Source of the DNA: SIG452 sp045631485
GTDB lineage: Bacteria > Bacillota > Clostridia > UMGS1840
Assembly (NCBI GenBank): GCA_045631485.1
Contig: JAZQUU010000019.1
Location: 1-64,000, forward strand
Direction of reading: 5' to 3'
Length of the DNA stretch: 64,000 nucleotides
The notes under the pieces: generated by a model
The model's input: only the letters and a program-made list of their open reading frames with translations
The model's database searches: none
Told to the model about the DNA's origin: nothing
Position numbers and translations under genes: made by a program
Shown here: positions 26,021-33,121 of the stretch, in pieces
Numbering within the stretch: the first letter of the stretch is position 1
Layout of the letters: each line of letters opens with the position of its first letter

Positions 26021-27112
26021 TCATCCTTTTAACCAATCTGTTCCATATCGCATTGCCAAGGCATCGCATAACACAATTGCCGTTGCCGCATCTTGCACAA
26101 TTCTTGCTCTGTGCACAATGGCGGGGTCGTGTCTGCCTTTGGGTTCTAGCACAGTTTCGCAAATTTCCCTGAAATCAACCGTGTTTTGCGGTTTAAAAAT
26201 GGTGGGAGTGGGCTTGATAGCGGTTTTAAAAATAATGGGCATTCCGTTGGTGATACCGCCGTTTAAGCCGCCGTTATTGTTTGTTTGGGTTACAATTTTA
26301 TCGTTTTCGATACCGAAAGCATCGTTGGCTTCACTGCCTCTCATATCAGAGATGGAAAATCCTTTTCCAAATTCGATTCCTTTTACGGCGGGAATGGAAA
26401 ACATCATGTGAGAAATTTGGCTTTCCAGGGAATCAAACCAAGGTTCCCCAACTCCAACGGGCATCCCGATAACTGCAGTTTCCAACACACCGCCAACGCT
26501 ATCGCCCTCTTTTGCTGCTTGTAAAATAGCATTTACCATTGTTTCGGTGCAAGAATCTTCCAACACGGCAAATGTTTTTTTGTTTAACGCCTGAATATCT
26601 TCTAACAAATCACCAAATTCTCTATCCGAAATCCCTGCGCATTTTTGCACATGGGTACCGATATAAATTCCCTTTTGCTCCAAAGCAGACTTACAAATGG
26701 CACCTGCCGCAACCAAGGCTGCGGTGATTCTGCCGCTGAAATGTCCGCCGCCTCTTGCATCCTGAAAACCGTGATACTTACAATCCGCCGTGTAATCCGC
26801 GTGAGACGGACGAGCAACAGTCTGCATTGCAGTATAGTCACCGCTTTTCACATTTTCATTGGGAATTAAAATGGTGACGGGTGTTCCTGTGGTTTTACCG
26901 TTTATCACACCGCTTACAATACTGAAATGATCTTCTTCTTTTCGGGGGGTGGAAATTTTTCCGTCAGGACGGCGTAAGGTAAGTAAATGACGGATATATT
27001 CTTTATCCACCTTGATCCCCGGTGCCAGACCGTCCAACACCGCACCGATATATGCGCCGTGGCTTTCTCCAAATAGGGTAACCGCCACGCTTGTTCCAAA
27101 TGTATTTTTCAT
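26021..27112 (-). CDS. aroC: Chorismate synthase
   Basis: It converts EPSP to chorismate with reduced FMN. The 363-aa product has GESHG at residues 15-19, the conserved RPGHADYTA-like RPSHADYTADCKY, GARGGGHFSGR-like DARGGGHFSGR and RHDPAIVHRARIV near the C-terminus, all typical. The start is the ATG at 27112 behind AGGAGTAAGGAT. It lies 10 bases behind the aroB stop and its stop codon overlaps the ribosome binding site of aroEK. Confidence 0.96.
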   Translation of the reverse strand: MKNTFGTSVAVTLFGESHGAYIGAVLDGLAPGIKVDKEYIRHLLTLRRPDGKISTPRKEEDHFSIVSGVINGKTTGTPVTILIPNENVKSGDYTAMQTVARPSHADYTADCKYHGFQDARGGGHFSGRITAALVAAGAICKSALEQKGIYIGTHVQKCAGISDREFGDLLEDIQALNKKTFAVLEDSCTETMVNAILQAAKEGDSVGGVLETAVIGMPVGVGEPWFDSLESQISHMMFSIPAVKGIEFGKGFSISDMRGSEANDAFGIENDKIVTQTNNNGGLNGGITNGMPIIFKTAIKPTPTIFKPQNTVDFREICETVLEPKGRHDPAIVHRARIVQDAATAIVLCDALAMRYGTDWLKG

Positions 27113-27122
27113 ATCCTTACTC

Positions 27123-28127
27123 CTAAAAACTCTTTTTTGCAAGCTCAATGACATCATCGCATTTCATTTTTTGTAATACAAAGGAGCCAATCTCGGATAC
27201 CGTGGTAACACTGACCGAGTCTCCGTCTGCCTTTTTATCGTGAAATGCCGCTTCTCGGATTTCATCCCAATTAAAATCAATTTGTTGATAAAGATTGCAT
27301 TTTTTTAAAACCTCAATCACCCGAGGGCGAATCGCTTCGTCGCACATGGGAATCATCCCCAACGCCACACATTCTCCGTGATACATTTGCCCAAACATAC
27401 TGCTTTCGATTCCGTGGCCGATGGTATGGCCGAAATTTAAAATTTTCCGAAGTCCCGCTTCTTTTTCATCCTGCTCCACCACATTTTTTTTGATGGTTAA
27501 GGAACGGATAATAATTTCGTCTAAGTTTTCTTTGATATCTTTCGTTTCAAAAATCTCAAACAAATCTTTATCAGAGGTCAACGCCATTTTTATCGCTTCG
27601 GCAAGACCGTTTGAAATCTGGCGATTTGGCAGTGTACCCAAAAGGCCGGGGTCAATCAACACTTTTTTCGGCTGATAAAATGCACCCACAATGTTTTTCA
27701 CGCCGCCGAAATTGATTGCCGTTTTTCCGCCGATGGAAGAATCAATCTGCGATAATAATGTGGTGGGAATATTATAAAAATCAATCCCTCTCATATAGGT
27801 GGATGCGGTAAAGCCCGAAAGGTCACCCACAACGCCGCCGCCAACTGCCACCACACAATCCCGTCTTGAAAAATTGTTGGTAAGCATCATTTGAAGAAGC
27901 TTGGAAAGCCCCTCCATACTTTTGGAGTCTTCTCCTTGTTCGATGGTGCAAATAATGGCCTCCTTGCATTGTGCCGCAACTGTTTTTGCATAAGCTTCCG
28001 GCACACCCGAATCGGTTACCACAAGAACACGTCTTAATAAATCAAGATGCTCTCCTGCTTTCGCCAAGATGCCTCTTTCTACTACGATATCGTAACTGTT
28101 TTCTGCCAAATTCATAGAAATATTCAT
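27123..28127 (-). CDS. aroB: 3-dehydroquinate synthase
   Basis: It cyclises DAHP to 3-dehydroquinate in an NAD- and metal-dependent reaction. The 334-aa product has VAVGGGVVGDLSGFTASTYM, PTTLLSQIDSSIGGKTA, NGLAEAIKM and metal-ligand His in NFGHTIGHGIE. The start is the ATG at 28127, with GAGGT upstream inside the pheA-aroB junction. It is the second gene of the operon. Confidence 0.96.
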   Translation of the reverse strand: MNISMNLAENSYDIVVERGILAKAGEHLDLLRRVLVVTDSGVPEAYAKTVAAQCKEAIICTIEQGEDSKSMEGLSKLLQMMLTNNFSRRDCVVAVGGGVVGDLSGFTASTYMRGIDFYNIPTTLLSQIDSSIGGKTAINFGGVKNIVGAFYQPKKVLIDPGLLGTLPNRQISNGLAEAIKMALTSDKDLFEIFETKDIKENLDEIIIRSLTIKKNVVEQDEKEAGLRKILNFGHTIGHGIESSMFGQMYHGECVALGMIPMCDEAIRPRVIEVLKKCNLYQQIDFNWDEIREAAFHDKKADGDSVSVTTVSEIGSFVLQKMKCDDVIELAKKSF

Positions 28128-28137
28128 ACCAAATACC

Positions 28138-29220
28138 TCAGATTTCACTGTGGGGAGCAAAGGTTCCCGCAATTTTTAATTGGTCGCAGACTTCTTTTAA
28201 ATCCGCCATCATTTGCTGACCGTTTTCGTTATCCACGGTGCCGTCGATTTCAATATAGAAATAATATTGCCAGGAATGTTTCTTTAGGGGACGGCTTCGG
28301 AGTGCCGTCATATTATAACCGTACTTTCCGATAATGCTGACCGCCTTCGCCAGGGAACCTGCCTCATTTTTCACGGTGAACATCAAAACGGAATTGGGAA
28401 ACTCTTTTGCCTGCACTTTGGATAACACCGCAAAACGGGTAGTATTTTCGCCGCTTTTATTGATATTTGCTTCCAACACGGTAAGTCCGCATAATTCCGC
28501 CGTTTCCACGCTGGCAATGGCACCGACAGACTTATCATTCATATTGGTAACCGTTTTTGCCGCAACTGCGGTATTGTTGGCTTCTTCGGTAAGATAGCCT
28601 TTCATTTTAAGATAGTCGTGACATTGGGATAACGCCTGCGGATGACTGATAACCGTCTTGATATCGGAAGCAGTTGCACCGGGCACACCCAAAAGATTCT
28701 GATGAATTTCCAGTTCATAAATCCCATTTACCGAAAGGTTTCCCGAAAAAATCAAATCAATGGTCTGCCCCACTTCTCCTGCATAACTGTTTTCAATGGG
28801 TAATACCGCCACATCCGCTTCCCCATTTACCACGCTGTCATAAGCGGCTTTAAAATCAGGGCAGGAAAGCAAATTGCTTTGGGGGAAAATTCTGCCTGCC
28901 GCAATGTGAGCAAAGGCACCTTCCACACCGCTATATGCCACCTTTAATCCGCTTTGCAATCTTCCCTGATAGGAACGGGACAAGCTCATTAAATGCTTAA
29001 TAAAATCAATATAATATTCTTTGAAGACGGGTTCCTCGATGTATGCGGAGTTTTTTTCCACAACCAAGGCTTCCCTTTTTTCATCCAAAATAGGAAGACC
29101 GAATTCTTTTTTATGCATAAAAACAAGTTCCGCAGCTTTCATTCTTTTGACGAAAAGCTCTGCCATTTTTTCATCCACTTCATTGATGATTTGTCTTGCC
29201 TGCTCTAATTGATTGGACAT
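28138..29220 (-). CDS. pheA: Bifunctional chorismate mutase / prephenate dehydratase (P-protein)
   Basis: It converts chorismate to prephenate and on to phenylpyruvate. In the 360-aa product residues 1 to about 85 are an AroQ-class chorismate mutase (INEVDEKMAELFVKRM, LDEKREALV). Residues about 95-270 are prephenate dehydratase (VAYSGVEGAFAH, AVLPIENSYAGEV, SHPQALSQC, NTTRFAVLS). Residues about 275-350 are a regulatory ACT domain with the Phe-binding motifs GSLAKAV and LRSRP, so feedback inhibition by phenylalanine is expected. The start is the ATG at 29220 behind GGAAG. It is the first gene of the aromatic operon, behind a leader peptide and terminator that suggest Phe-responsive attenuation. 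Confidence 0.96.
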   Translation of the reverse strand: MSNQLEQARQIINEVDEKMAELFVKRMKAAELVFMHKKEFGLPILDEKREALVVEKNSAYIEEPVFKEYYIDFIKHLMSLSRSYQGRLQSGLKVAYSGVEGAFAHIAAGRIFPQSNLLSCPDFKAAYDSVVNGEADVAVLPIENSYAGEVGQTIDLIFSGNLSVNGIYELEIHQNLLGVPGATASDIKTVISHPQALSQCHDYLKMKGYLTEEANNTAVAAKTVTNMNDKSVGAIASVETAELCGLTVLEANINKSGENTTRFAVLSKVQAKEFPNSVLMFTVKNEAGSLAKAVSIIGKYGYNMTALRSRPLKKHSWQYYFYIEIDGTVDNENGQQMMADLKEVCDQLKIAGTFAPHSEI

Positions 29221-29240
29221 AACCGTTCTTCCTTTCTGAA

Positions 29241-29277
29241 ATAACAAAAATAACCAAAAATAACAAAAATAACAAAA
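29241..29277 (-). repeat. Tandem 9-bp repeat in the pheA leader
   Basis: On the plus strand four near-identical units ATAACAAAA, ATAACCAAAA, ATAACAAAA and ATAACAAAA follow each other. On the transcribed (minus) strand they give a U-rich tract directly behind the attenuator hairpin. The same 9-mer recurs in tandem inside the DUF5685 gene at 55818-55853. Confidence 0.8.
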
Positions 29278-29308
29278 ACCTCACTTGTGTTGGTTACAAA
29301 TGAGGTTT
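29276..29308 (-). terminator. Terminator in the pheA leader, candidate attenuator
   Basis: On the minus strand AAACCTCATTTGT and ACAAGTGAGGTTT form a 13-bp stem (one G-U pair) around a 7-base loop, followed by TTTTTGTTATTTTTG. It lies between the leader peptide stop and pheA, so readthrough is required to express the operon. The 3' arm segment CACAAGT could instead pair with ACTTGTG near the end of the leader peptide coding region, a possible antiterminator. Confidence 0.85.
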
Positions 29309-29341
29309 TAAACATCTTAAACAGTATTGTATAAAAACTGA

Positions 29342-29461
29342 TTAAAAACTGCTCGGGCATCTCACAAGTAACTTTTTCATCGCAAAAAAGGCATAGCCAA
29401 AATAAAAGACTACGCTAAAGCTAAATAAATATTCACTTGCTTTGAAAAGAGCCAAGTTCAT
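29342..29461 (-). CDS. Putative aromatic-rich leader peptide of the pheA operon
   Basis: This 39-codon frame starts at the ATG at 29461, behind GAGGG with 8 bases spacing, and 28 bases downstream of the predicted transcript start. The product has 8 Phe and 3 Tyr; nine of residues 11-26 are aromatic. It ends 33 bases before the strong terminator preceding pheA. Such an arrangement (promoter, Phe-rich short peptide, terminator, pheA) is the classical layout of ribosome-mediated attenuation, as in enterobacterial pheL. The alternative is a tiny single-helix membrane protein, because the stretch is also hydrophobic. Confidence 0.6.
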   Translation of the reverse strand: MNLALFKASEYLFSFSVVFYFGYAFFAMKKLLVRCPSSF

Positions 29462-29495
29462 AGGAGTTACCCTCATATTTTCTTCATTTTTCATC

Positions 29496-29524
29496 ATTTT
29501 AACACTTTCCCGAGGATTTGTCAA
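29496..29524 (-). promoter_or_regulatory. Sigma-A promoter of the aromatic operon
   Basis: On the minus strand TTGACA (29519-29524), 17-base spacer, TAAAAT (29496-29501). Transcription would begin near 29489 and include leader peptide and attenuator. Confidence 0.85.
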
Positions 29525-29587
29525 GTCATATTTGAAAATTTATAAATAAATTATGAATAAATAAAAATAAGGATTGTTTTGATATAT

Positions 29588-29687
29588 TTGGTAATAACGA
29601 AACGGATAAATCCGTTCCGCTTTTTCATAAAATTTTGGAATGCATCAATGCATTCCCTACAAGGTACGCCGAGCGATGAGGTTCATT
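29588..29687. repeat. Palindromic intergenic repeat, copy A
   Basis: It contains ACGGAT..ATCCGT and GGAATGCAT..ATGCATTCC hairpins and ends CCCTACAA (29655-29662), followed by about 25 more bases shared with copy B at 32938-33031. The 5' TTGTAGGG end is degenerate here. It lies between the pheA promoter and the terminator of the 53-aa peptide gene. Confidence 0.75.
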
Positions 29688-29715
29688 CATTCTGCGTTGT
29701 TTTTCAAACCATAAA

Positions 29716-29752
29716 AAAAGGCGCGGGAATCATAAAAATTCCCACGCCTTTT
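29716..29752 (-). terminator. Terminator of the 857-aa protein / 53-aa peptide operon
   Basis: AAAAGGCGTGGGAAT and ATTCCCGCGCCTTTT pair on the minus strand with one G-U pair, followed by Ts. It lies 36 bases behind the peptide stop. Confidence 0.9.
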
Positions 29753-29787
29753 GCGATCTTTCGTGCTTTTACAAGCCGTAACAGAAA

Positions 29788-29949
29788 CTAGATCTGAGAG
29801 CCTTCTGCCAACAGAGCCATGTTGTAAGTGGTGGTGATTTTGCCACCGGAAGTGGTTACAACAGCAGTTTCTAACGGATTTTCGTAAGCGATTGCTTGGT
29901 TAGCTTCCAAAGAAATAACTTCTAAAGAAGGGCAAGTATATTTTTTCAT
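29788..29949 (-). CDS. 53-aa peptide of unknown function
   Basis: This short gene has an excellent ribosome binding site (AAAGGAGGATAACCAGAT before the ATG) and a terminator 36 bases after its stop. It starts 22 bases behind the 857-aa surface protein, so it is very likely translated. The product begins MKKYTCPSLEVISLEANQ, then an acidic/neutral segment ending in VVTTSGGKITTTYNMALLAEG. The MKKY..P.LEVI opening recalls small peptides often seen in Clostridia and sometimes annotated as hypothetical or peptide precursors. It has one Cys, no signal peptide and no modifying-enzyme gene nearby, so a RiPP precursor role is unsupported. Confidence 0.75.
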   Translation of the reverse strand: MKKYTCPSLEVISLEANQAIAYENPLETAVVTTSGGKITTTYNMALLAEGSQI

Positions 29950-29971
29950 ATCTGGTTATCCTCCTTTAAAA

Positions 29972-32545
29972 TTATTCTGCAGCAGCTACTTCAACAGTAG
30001 CAGCATCGGTGTAGTTGGTGCCAACGAAGAATTTGTATTCTTTCACGCCTGCAGAAACGCCTTCTAAGATGATTTCGAAGGAACCATCCCATTCACCAAA
30101 GGTGAATTCGGTGGTGCCGTCGTTACCGTCGGAAACGATGTCGCCGGGTCTTGCACCATAGTATTTCTGTGCTCTGGTACCGGTTTTGTTGGAAGAGAAT
30201 TCAACGCCGTATAATTCGTTCATCCATTCGGCGCCAAGTCTACCACCCATGGTGATGGTGGTACCTTCAGCAGTTGCAGCAACGATATCGTTGATGAAGG
30301 AATCGGGAACGGGAATTACAACGTCGCAGCTTTCCATATCCAGCTGTTCAACATACTGGGGGAATTTAGCAGCATCATTTAATTCAGCAGACTGACATAA
30401 TGCAATGTTACCGATGGTGATAGCAGCAGGACCCTGGTTTTCCAGTAATAACCAGCCTTCGCCTTCTCTTAAGAATACCATGGTCAGGTCGTTATCGGAA
30501 GCACCGTTGGTTCTGAAATGCCATCCCCACTGATACTGCAGCATAGTACCGCAGAAGCCGGTATCGGTTTCCATATAAATGGTATCGCCGTAAGAACCGT
30601 CGTTCATCTGAATCTGCAGGTAGTAAATACCGGTTTCAGGAGCATTGATTTTGATTTTAGCAGCGCCGCCAACACCTAACTGCACATAACCGGAACCGGT
30701 GCCATATTCGCCTTCAGTATCCAGCAGGTTAGAAGCTGCGTCAATTTCAGCTTCGCCACTTGCTAAGGGAGCAACACCTGCATCCACTTCTGCTAAGAAT
30801 TCCATACCGTTATCTTCTAATTCGGTGAAGGTTAAGGTAGCAGTTTCGTCGGTGGTAGCAATAGTGTTAGCACCTTTAACTAAGTAGAAGTATTCGGTTA
30901 CACCTGCAGTTAAGGTTGCGGTGTGACCGGTGAAGTTGGTGATGGTAACATCTTTATCGGAAGTTACTTCGTAAACACCTGCATAAGCGCCTTCTGCAGT
31001 AACAGTTACAGCAGGAACTTCAGGAGTTGCTTCAGGAGTCGGTTCGGGAGTTGCTTCGGGTTCGGTTTCTTCAACATAAACTTTTACAGCATCCCATGCT
31101 AAACCTACGGAATAGTCAGAAGTTTTGGAGAATCTGATCTGAGATACATAGAAATCGCTATCATTGTTGTTTTCTAAAGTAACGGTGTTGGTACCTGCTC
31201 TCATATAAGCATATTCAACAGTACCGTCAGCGATGTCGAAATGGCACCAGCCATATCTGTCGTGAGTGGGAGCACCGTATAAACCGGTATCTGCAATAAT
31301 GTTGATAGACTTATTGCTTGCATTAGCGTTAACCTGGGGAGACAGATAGTACATACCGCTTTCGGTTAACTCAACAGTAATTTCTACGGAAGAGTTTGCA
31401 GGAACATTGATTCCGCTAGCGTAGTATACATGTCCCTGAGCGATTTTGAAATCGCCGTGTGCAACTTCGTTGATTTTGTCAATACCCTGACCTTCTAATG
31501 CGGTGAAGGTTAAGGTTGCAGAAGCATCGGTGGTAGCAATGGTGTTAACACCTTTTAATAAGTAGAAGTATTCGGTTGCGCCTGCTTCAACAGTAGCGTA
31601 ATGACCGGTTTCATTGGTCAGAGTTACAGCTTTGTCGGAAGTTACTTCAAATACACCTGCAAAGGGAGCGGTGTAAGTGATGGTAGCAGTTTCAGGAGCC
31701 GGAGTTACAACGGGTTCTTCGGTAGGAGCCGGAGTAGCTTCGGGAGCATCTGCTAATTCATAGGGAACAACTTTACAGCTTTCGTAGTTCAGCTGAGGAA
31801 CATACTGGGGGAATTTTTCTGCATTGTTTAATTCAGCAGATTTTTTCATGCTTGCAAAATGAATGGTGGAATAACCGGTACCATCATTTCTTACGGTGAT
31901 TACGTTGGTACCTGCATGTAAGTAAACCATTAACAGGTCAGTAGTGCCTGCACCTTCTTCTAAATAGTTCCAACCATACTGATACTGCTGGATGTAACCA
32001 TAGTAACCGGTTTCGGTTTCAACATAAATTTTGTTCATGTTCTGGTCACCGAACTGTAAGCTGATGTAGTAGATACCAGCATTTGCTACGGTTGCATTGA
32101 AGTTAACAACAGCGTTCTTATCCATAATCAGATAAGTAGAACCGGGAGTGTAGCTGCCTTCGCCGGAAATTACGTTAGCACCTACATAGAAGTCACCGGA
32201 GCTGGAAGCGGTTAAGGGAACGGTGTCGATGTCAACTTCTGCAATGTAATCCATACCGTTGTTTGCTAATGCGGTAAAGGTTACGTTTGCGGATGCATCG
32301 GTGGAAGTAATGGAGTTTGCGCCTTTAACCAGGTAGAAGTAATCAGTAGCACCTGCAGCTAAAGTAACGGTATGACCGGTTTCGTTGGTCAGAGTTACAG
32401 CTTTGTCAGAAGTTACCTGATACACACCTGCATAAGGAGCATTGGTGGAGGATACTGCTTCAGCTGCACTTACAGCAACAGTCTGAACCAGTACGCAGCT
32501 TAACAACATAATGATTGCTAAGCTGAGGCTTAAAAGCTTTTTCAT
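29972..32545 (-). CDS. Secreted three-module repeat protein with Pro/Thr/Glu linkers, function unknown
   Basis: The 857-aa product starts with a signal peptide (residues 1 to about 27, MKKLLSLSLA to VSA). Three related modules of about 225 residues follow. Each opens with a block such as YAGVYQVTSDKAVTLTNETG, then aromatic YFYL(V/L)KG, and each ends with a beta-rich half carrying GTNVIT or similar. Modules are joined by linkers rich in Pro, Thr and Glu (PEPTPEATPE). A shorter C-terminal domain (about 770-857) ends in VEVAAAE without an LPXTG or SLH anchor. The pattern suggests beta-sandwich, perhaps carbohydrate-binding, modules outside the cell; I recognise no catalytic motif. The start is the ATG at 32545 behind AAAGGATG. 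The 1448-aa neighbour is a paralogue. Confidence 0.85.
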   Translation of the reverse strand: MKKLLSLSLAIIMLLSCVLVQTVAVSAAEAVSSTNAPYAGVYQVTSDKAVTLTNETGHTVTLAAGATDYFYLVKGANSITSTDASANVTFTALANNGMDYIAEVDIDTVPLTASSSGDFYVGANVISGEGSYTPGSTYLIMDKNAVVNFNATVANAGIYYISLQFGDQNMNKIYVETETGYYGYIQQYQYGWNYLEEGAGTTDLLMVYLHAGTNVITVRNDGTGYSTIHFASMKKSAELNNAEKFPQYVPQLNYESCKVVPYELADAPEATPAPTEEPVVTPAPETATITYTAPFAGVFEVTSDKAVTLTNETGHYATVEAGATEYFYLLKGVNTIATTDASATLTFTALEGQGIDKINEVAHGDFKIAQGHVYYASGINVPANSSVEITVELTESGMYYLSPQVNANASNKSINIIADTGLYGAPTHDRYGWCHFDIADGTVEYAYMRAGTNTVTLENNNDSDFYVSQIRFSKTSDYSVGLAWDAVKVYVEETEPEATPEPTPEATPEVPAVTVTAEGAYAGVYEVTSDKDVTITNFTGHTATLTAGVTEYFYLVKGANTIATTDETATLTFTELEDNGMEFLAEVDAGVAPLASGEAEIDAASNLLDTEGEYGTGSGYVQLGVGGAAKIKINAPETGIYYLQIQMNDGSYGDTIYMETDTGFCGTMLQYQWGWHFRTNGASDNDLTMVFLREGEGWLLLENQGPAAITIGNIALCQSAELNDAAKFPQYVEQLDMESCDVVIPVPDSFINDIVAATAEGTTITMGGRLGAEWMNELYGVEFSSNKTGTRAQKYYGARPGDIVSDGNDGTTEFTFGEWDGSFEIILEGVSAGVKEYKFFVGTNYTDAATVEVAAAE

Positions 32546-32640
32546 TTTGCTTTCATCCTTTCTTTTTTGTTTTTTATTTTTATTTTTTTTTTGCAAAATT
32601 AATATATACTATTATATATGGGCGGTAAGAGGTTGTTTGT

Positions 32641-32675
32641 GTTGTATCAATACAACGCGAAAGGGGTACCCCTTT
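32641..32675 (-). other. Two perfect palindromes in the 5' leader of the 857-aa protein gene
   Basis: GTTGTATCAATACAAC (32641-32656, imperfect centre) and AAAGGGGTACCCCTTT (32660-32675, a perfect 16-base palindrome) lie adjacent in the 170-base untranslated leader. They can form two hairpins in the mRNA. No T-run follows. mRNA stabilisation or a protein binding site are possibilities. Confidence 0.6.
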
Positions 32676-32724
32676 GCCGTGCTAATATTTAGACTTTTCC
32701 ATTAAATGATATTTATCTAATGTT

Positions 32725-32753
32725 ATATTATCATTTCTAACAGTTTTTGTCAA
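32725..32753 (-). promoter_or_regulatory. Sigma-A promoter of the 857-aa protein / peptide operon
   Basis: On the minus strand TTGACA (32748-32753), 17-base spacer, TAATAT (32725-32730). The leader is about 170 bases long. Confidence 0.8.
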
Positions 32754-32908
32754 TTCTTTTTCAGGACTTTTTTATCATATTTTCGTCTTGATTGATTCTT
32801 TTTGGTAATTTTTTTATTATTTTTTGTCATTTCGCAAATCAAATGGTAACATATCCGACTCACTTTACGCAAGGGAGCTGTTTTATGCAGGCTTTGCCTG
32901 CCACCTTT

Positions 32909-32939
32909 TTTATTATTTATTATTTATTATTTATTATTT
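32909..32939. repeat. Short AT-rich tandem repeat (ATTATTT)n
   Basis: About four copies of the 7-base unit ATTATTT stand directly before repeat copy B. Confidence 0.8.
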
Positions 32940-33031
32940 GTAGGGACGGATTCATCCGTTCCGCTTTTTCATAACATTTCGGAATGCATAAATGCATTCC
33001 CTACAAGGTACGCCAAGCGGTGAAATTCACG
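32938..33031. repeat. Palindromic intergenic repeat, copy B
   Basis: A 69-base core begins TTGTAGGG (32938) and ends CCCTACAA (33006), perfect 8-base terminal inverted repeats. Inside are the hairpins ACGGAT-TC-ATCCGT and GGAATGCAT-AA-ATGCATTCC. Similarity to copy A continues about 25 bases further (GGTACGCC..AGCG.TGA). It looks like a small non-autonomous element. The stretch 32754-32908 upstream is AT-rich and holds nothing I recognise. Confidence 0.8.
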
Positions 33032-33053
33032 GATTCCACACCATTTATCAAGC

Positions 33054-33085
33054 CAAAAAAAGGCAGAGAATCGAAATTCTCTGCC
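33054..33085 (-). terminator. Terminator of the 1448-aa protein gene
   Basis: GGCAGAGAAT and ATTCTCTGCC pair and seven Ts follow on the minus strand, about 36 bases behind the stop codon. Confidence 0.9.
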
Positions 33086-33121
33086 AATTTTTATAAGGTA
33101 ATCTAATCAAAAAATTTCAGA

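Noticed and set aside
26016..26162. N-terminal 49-residue Cys/Arg-rich extension of AroE-AroK
   Set aside because: It is the aroC coding region read in another frame; a good ribosome site supports the start at 26015.
29579..29791. 70-aa plus-strand reading frame
   Set aside because: It covers the palindromic repeat and the terminator of the opposite-strand peptide gene; composition is not protein-like.
29788..29949. RiPP precursor call for the 53-aa peptide
   Set aside because: No modifying enzyme, protease or transporter gene is nearby; only the two-part composition suggests it.
32490..32545. Lipobox in the 857-aa protein (LLSC)
   Set aside because: The Cys lies in the middle of the hydrophobic core and is followed by more hydrophobic residues and a VSA cleavage site, so a standard signal peptide is more likely. 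The same holds for the 1448-aa paralogue.
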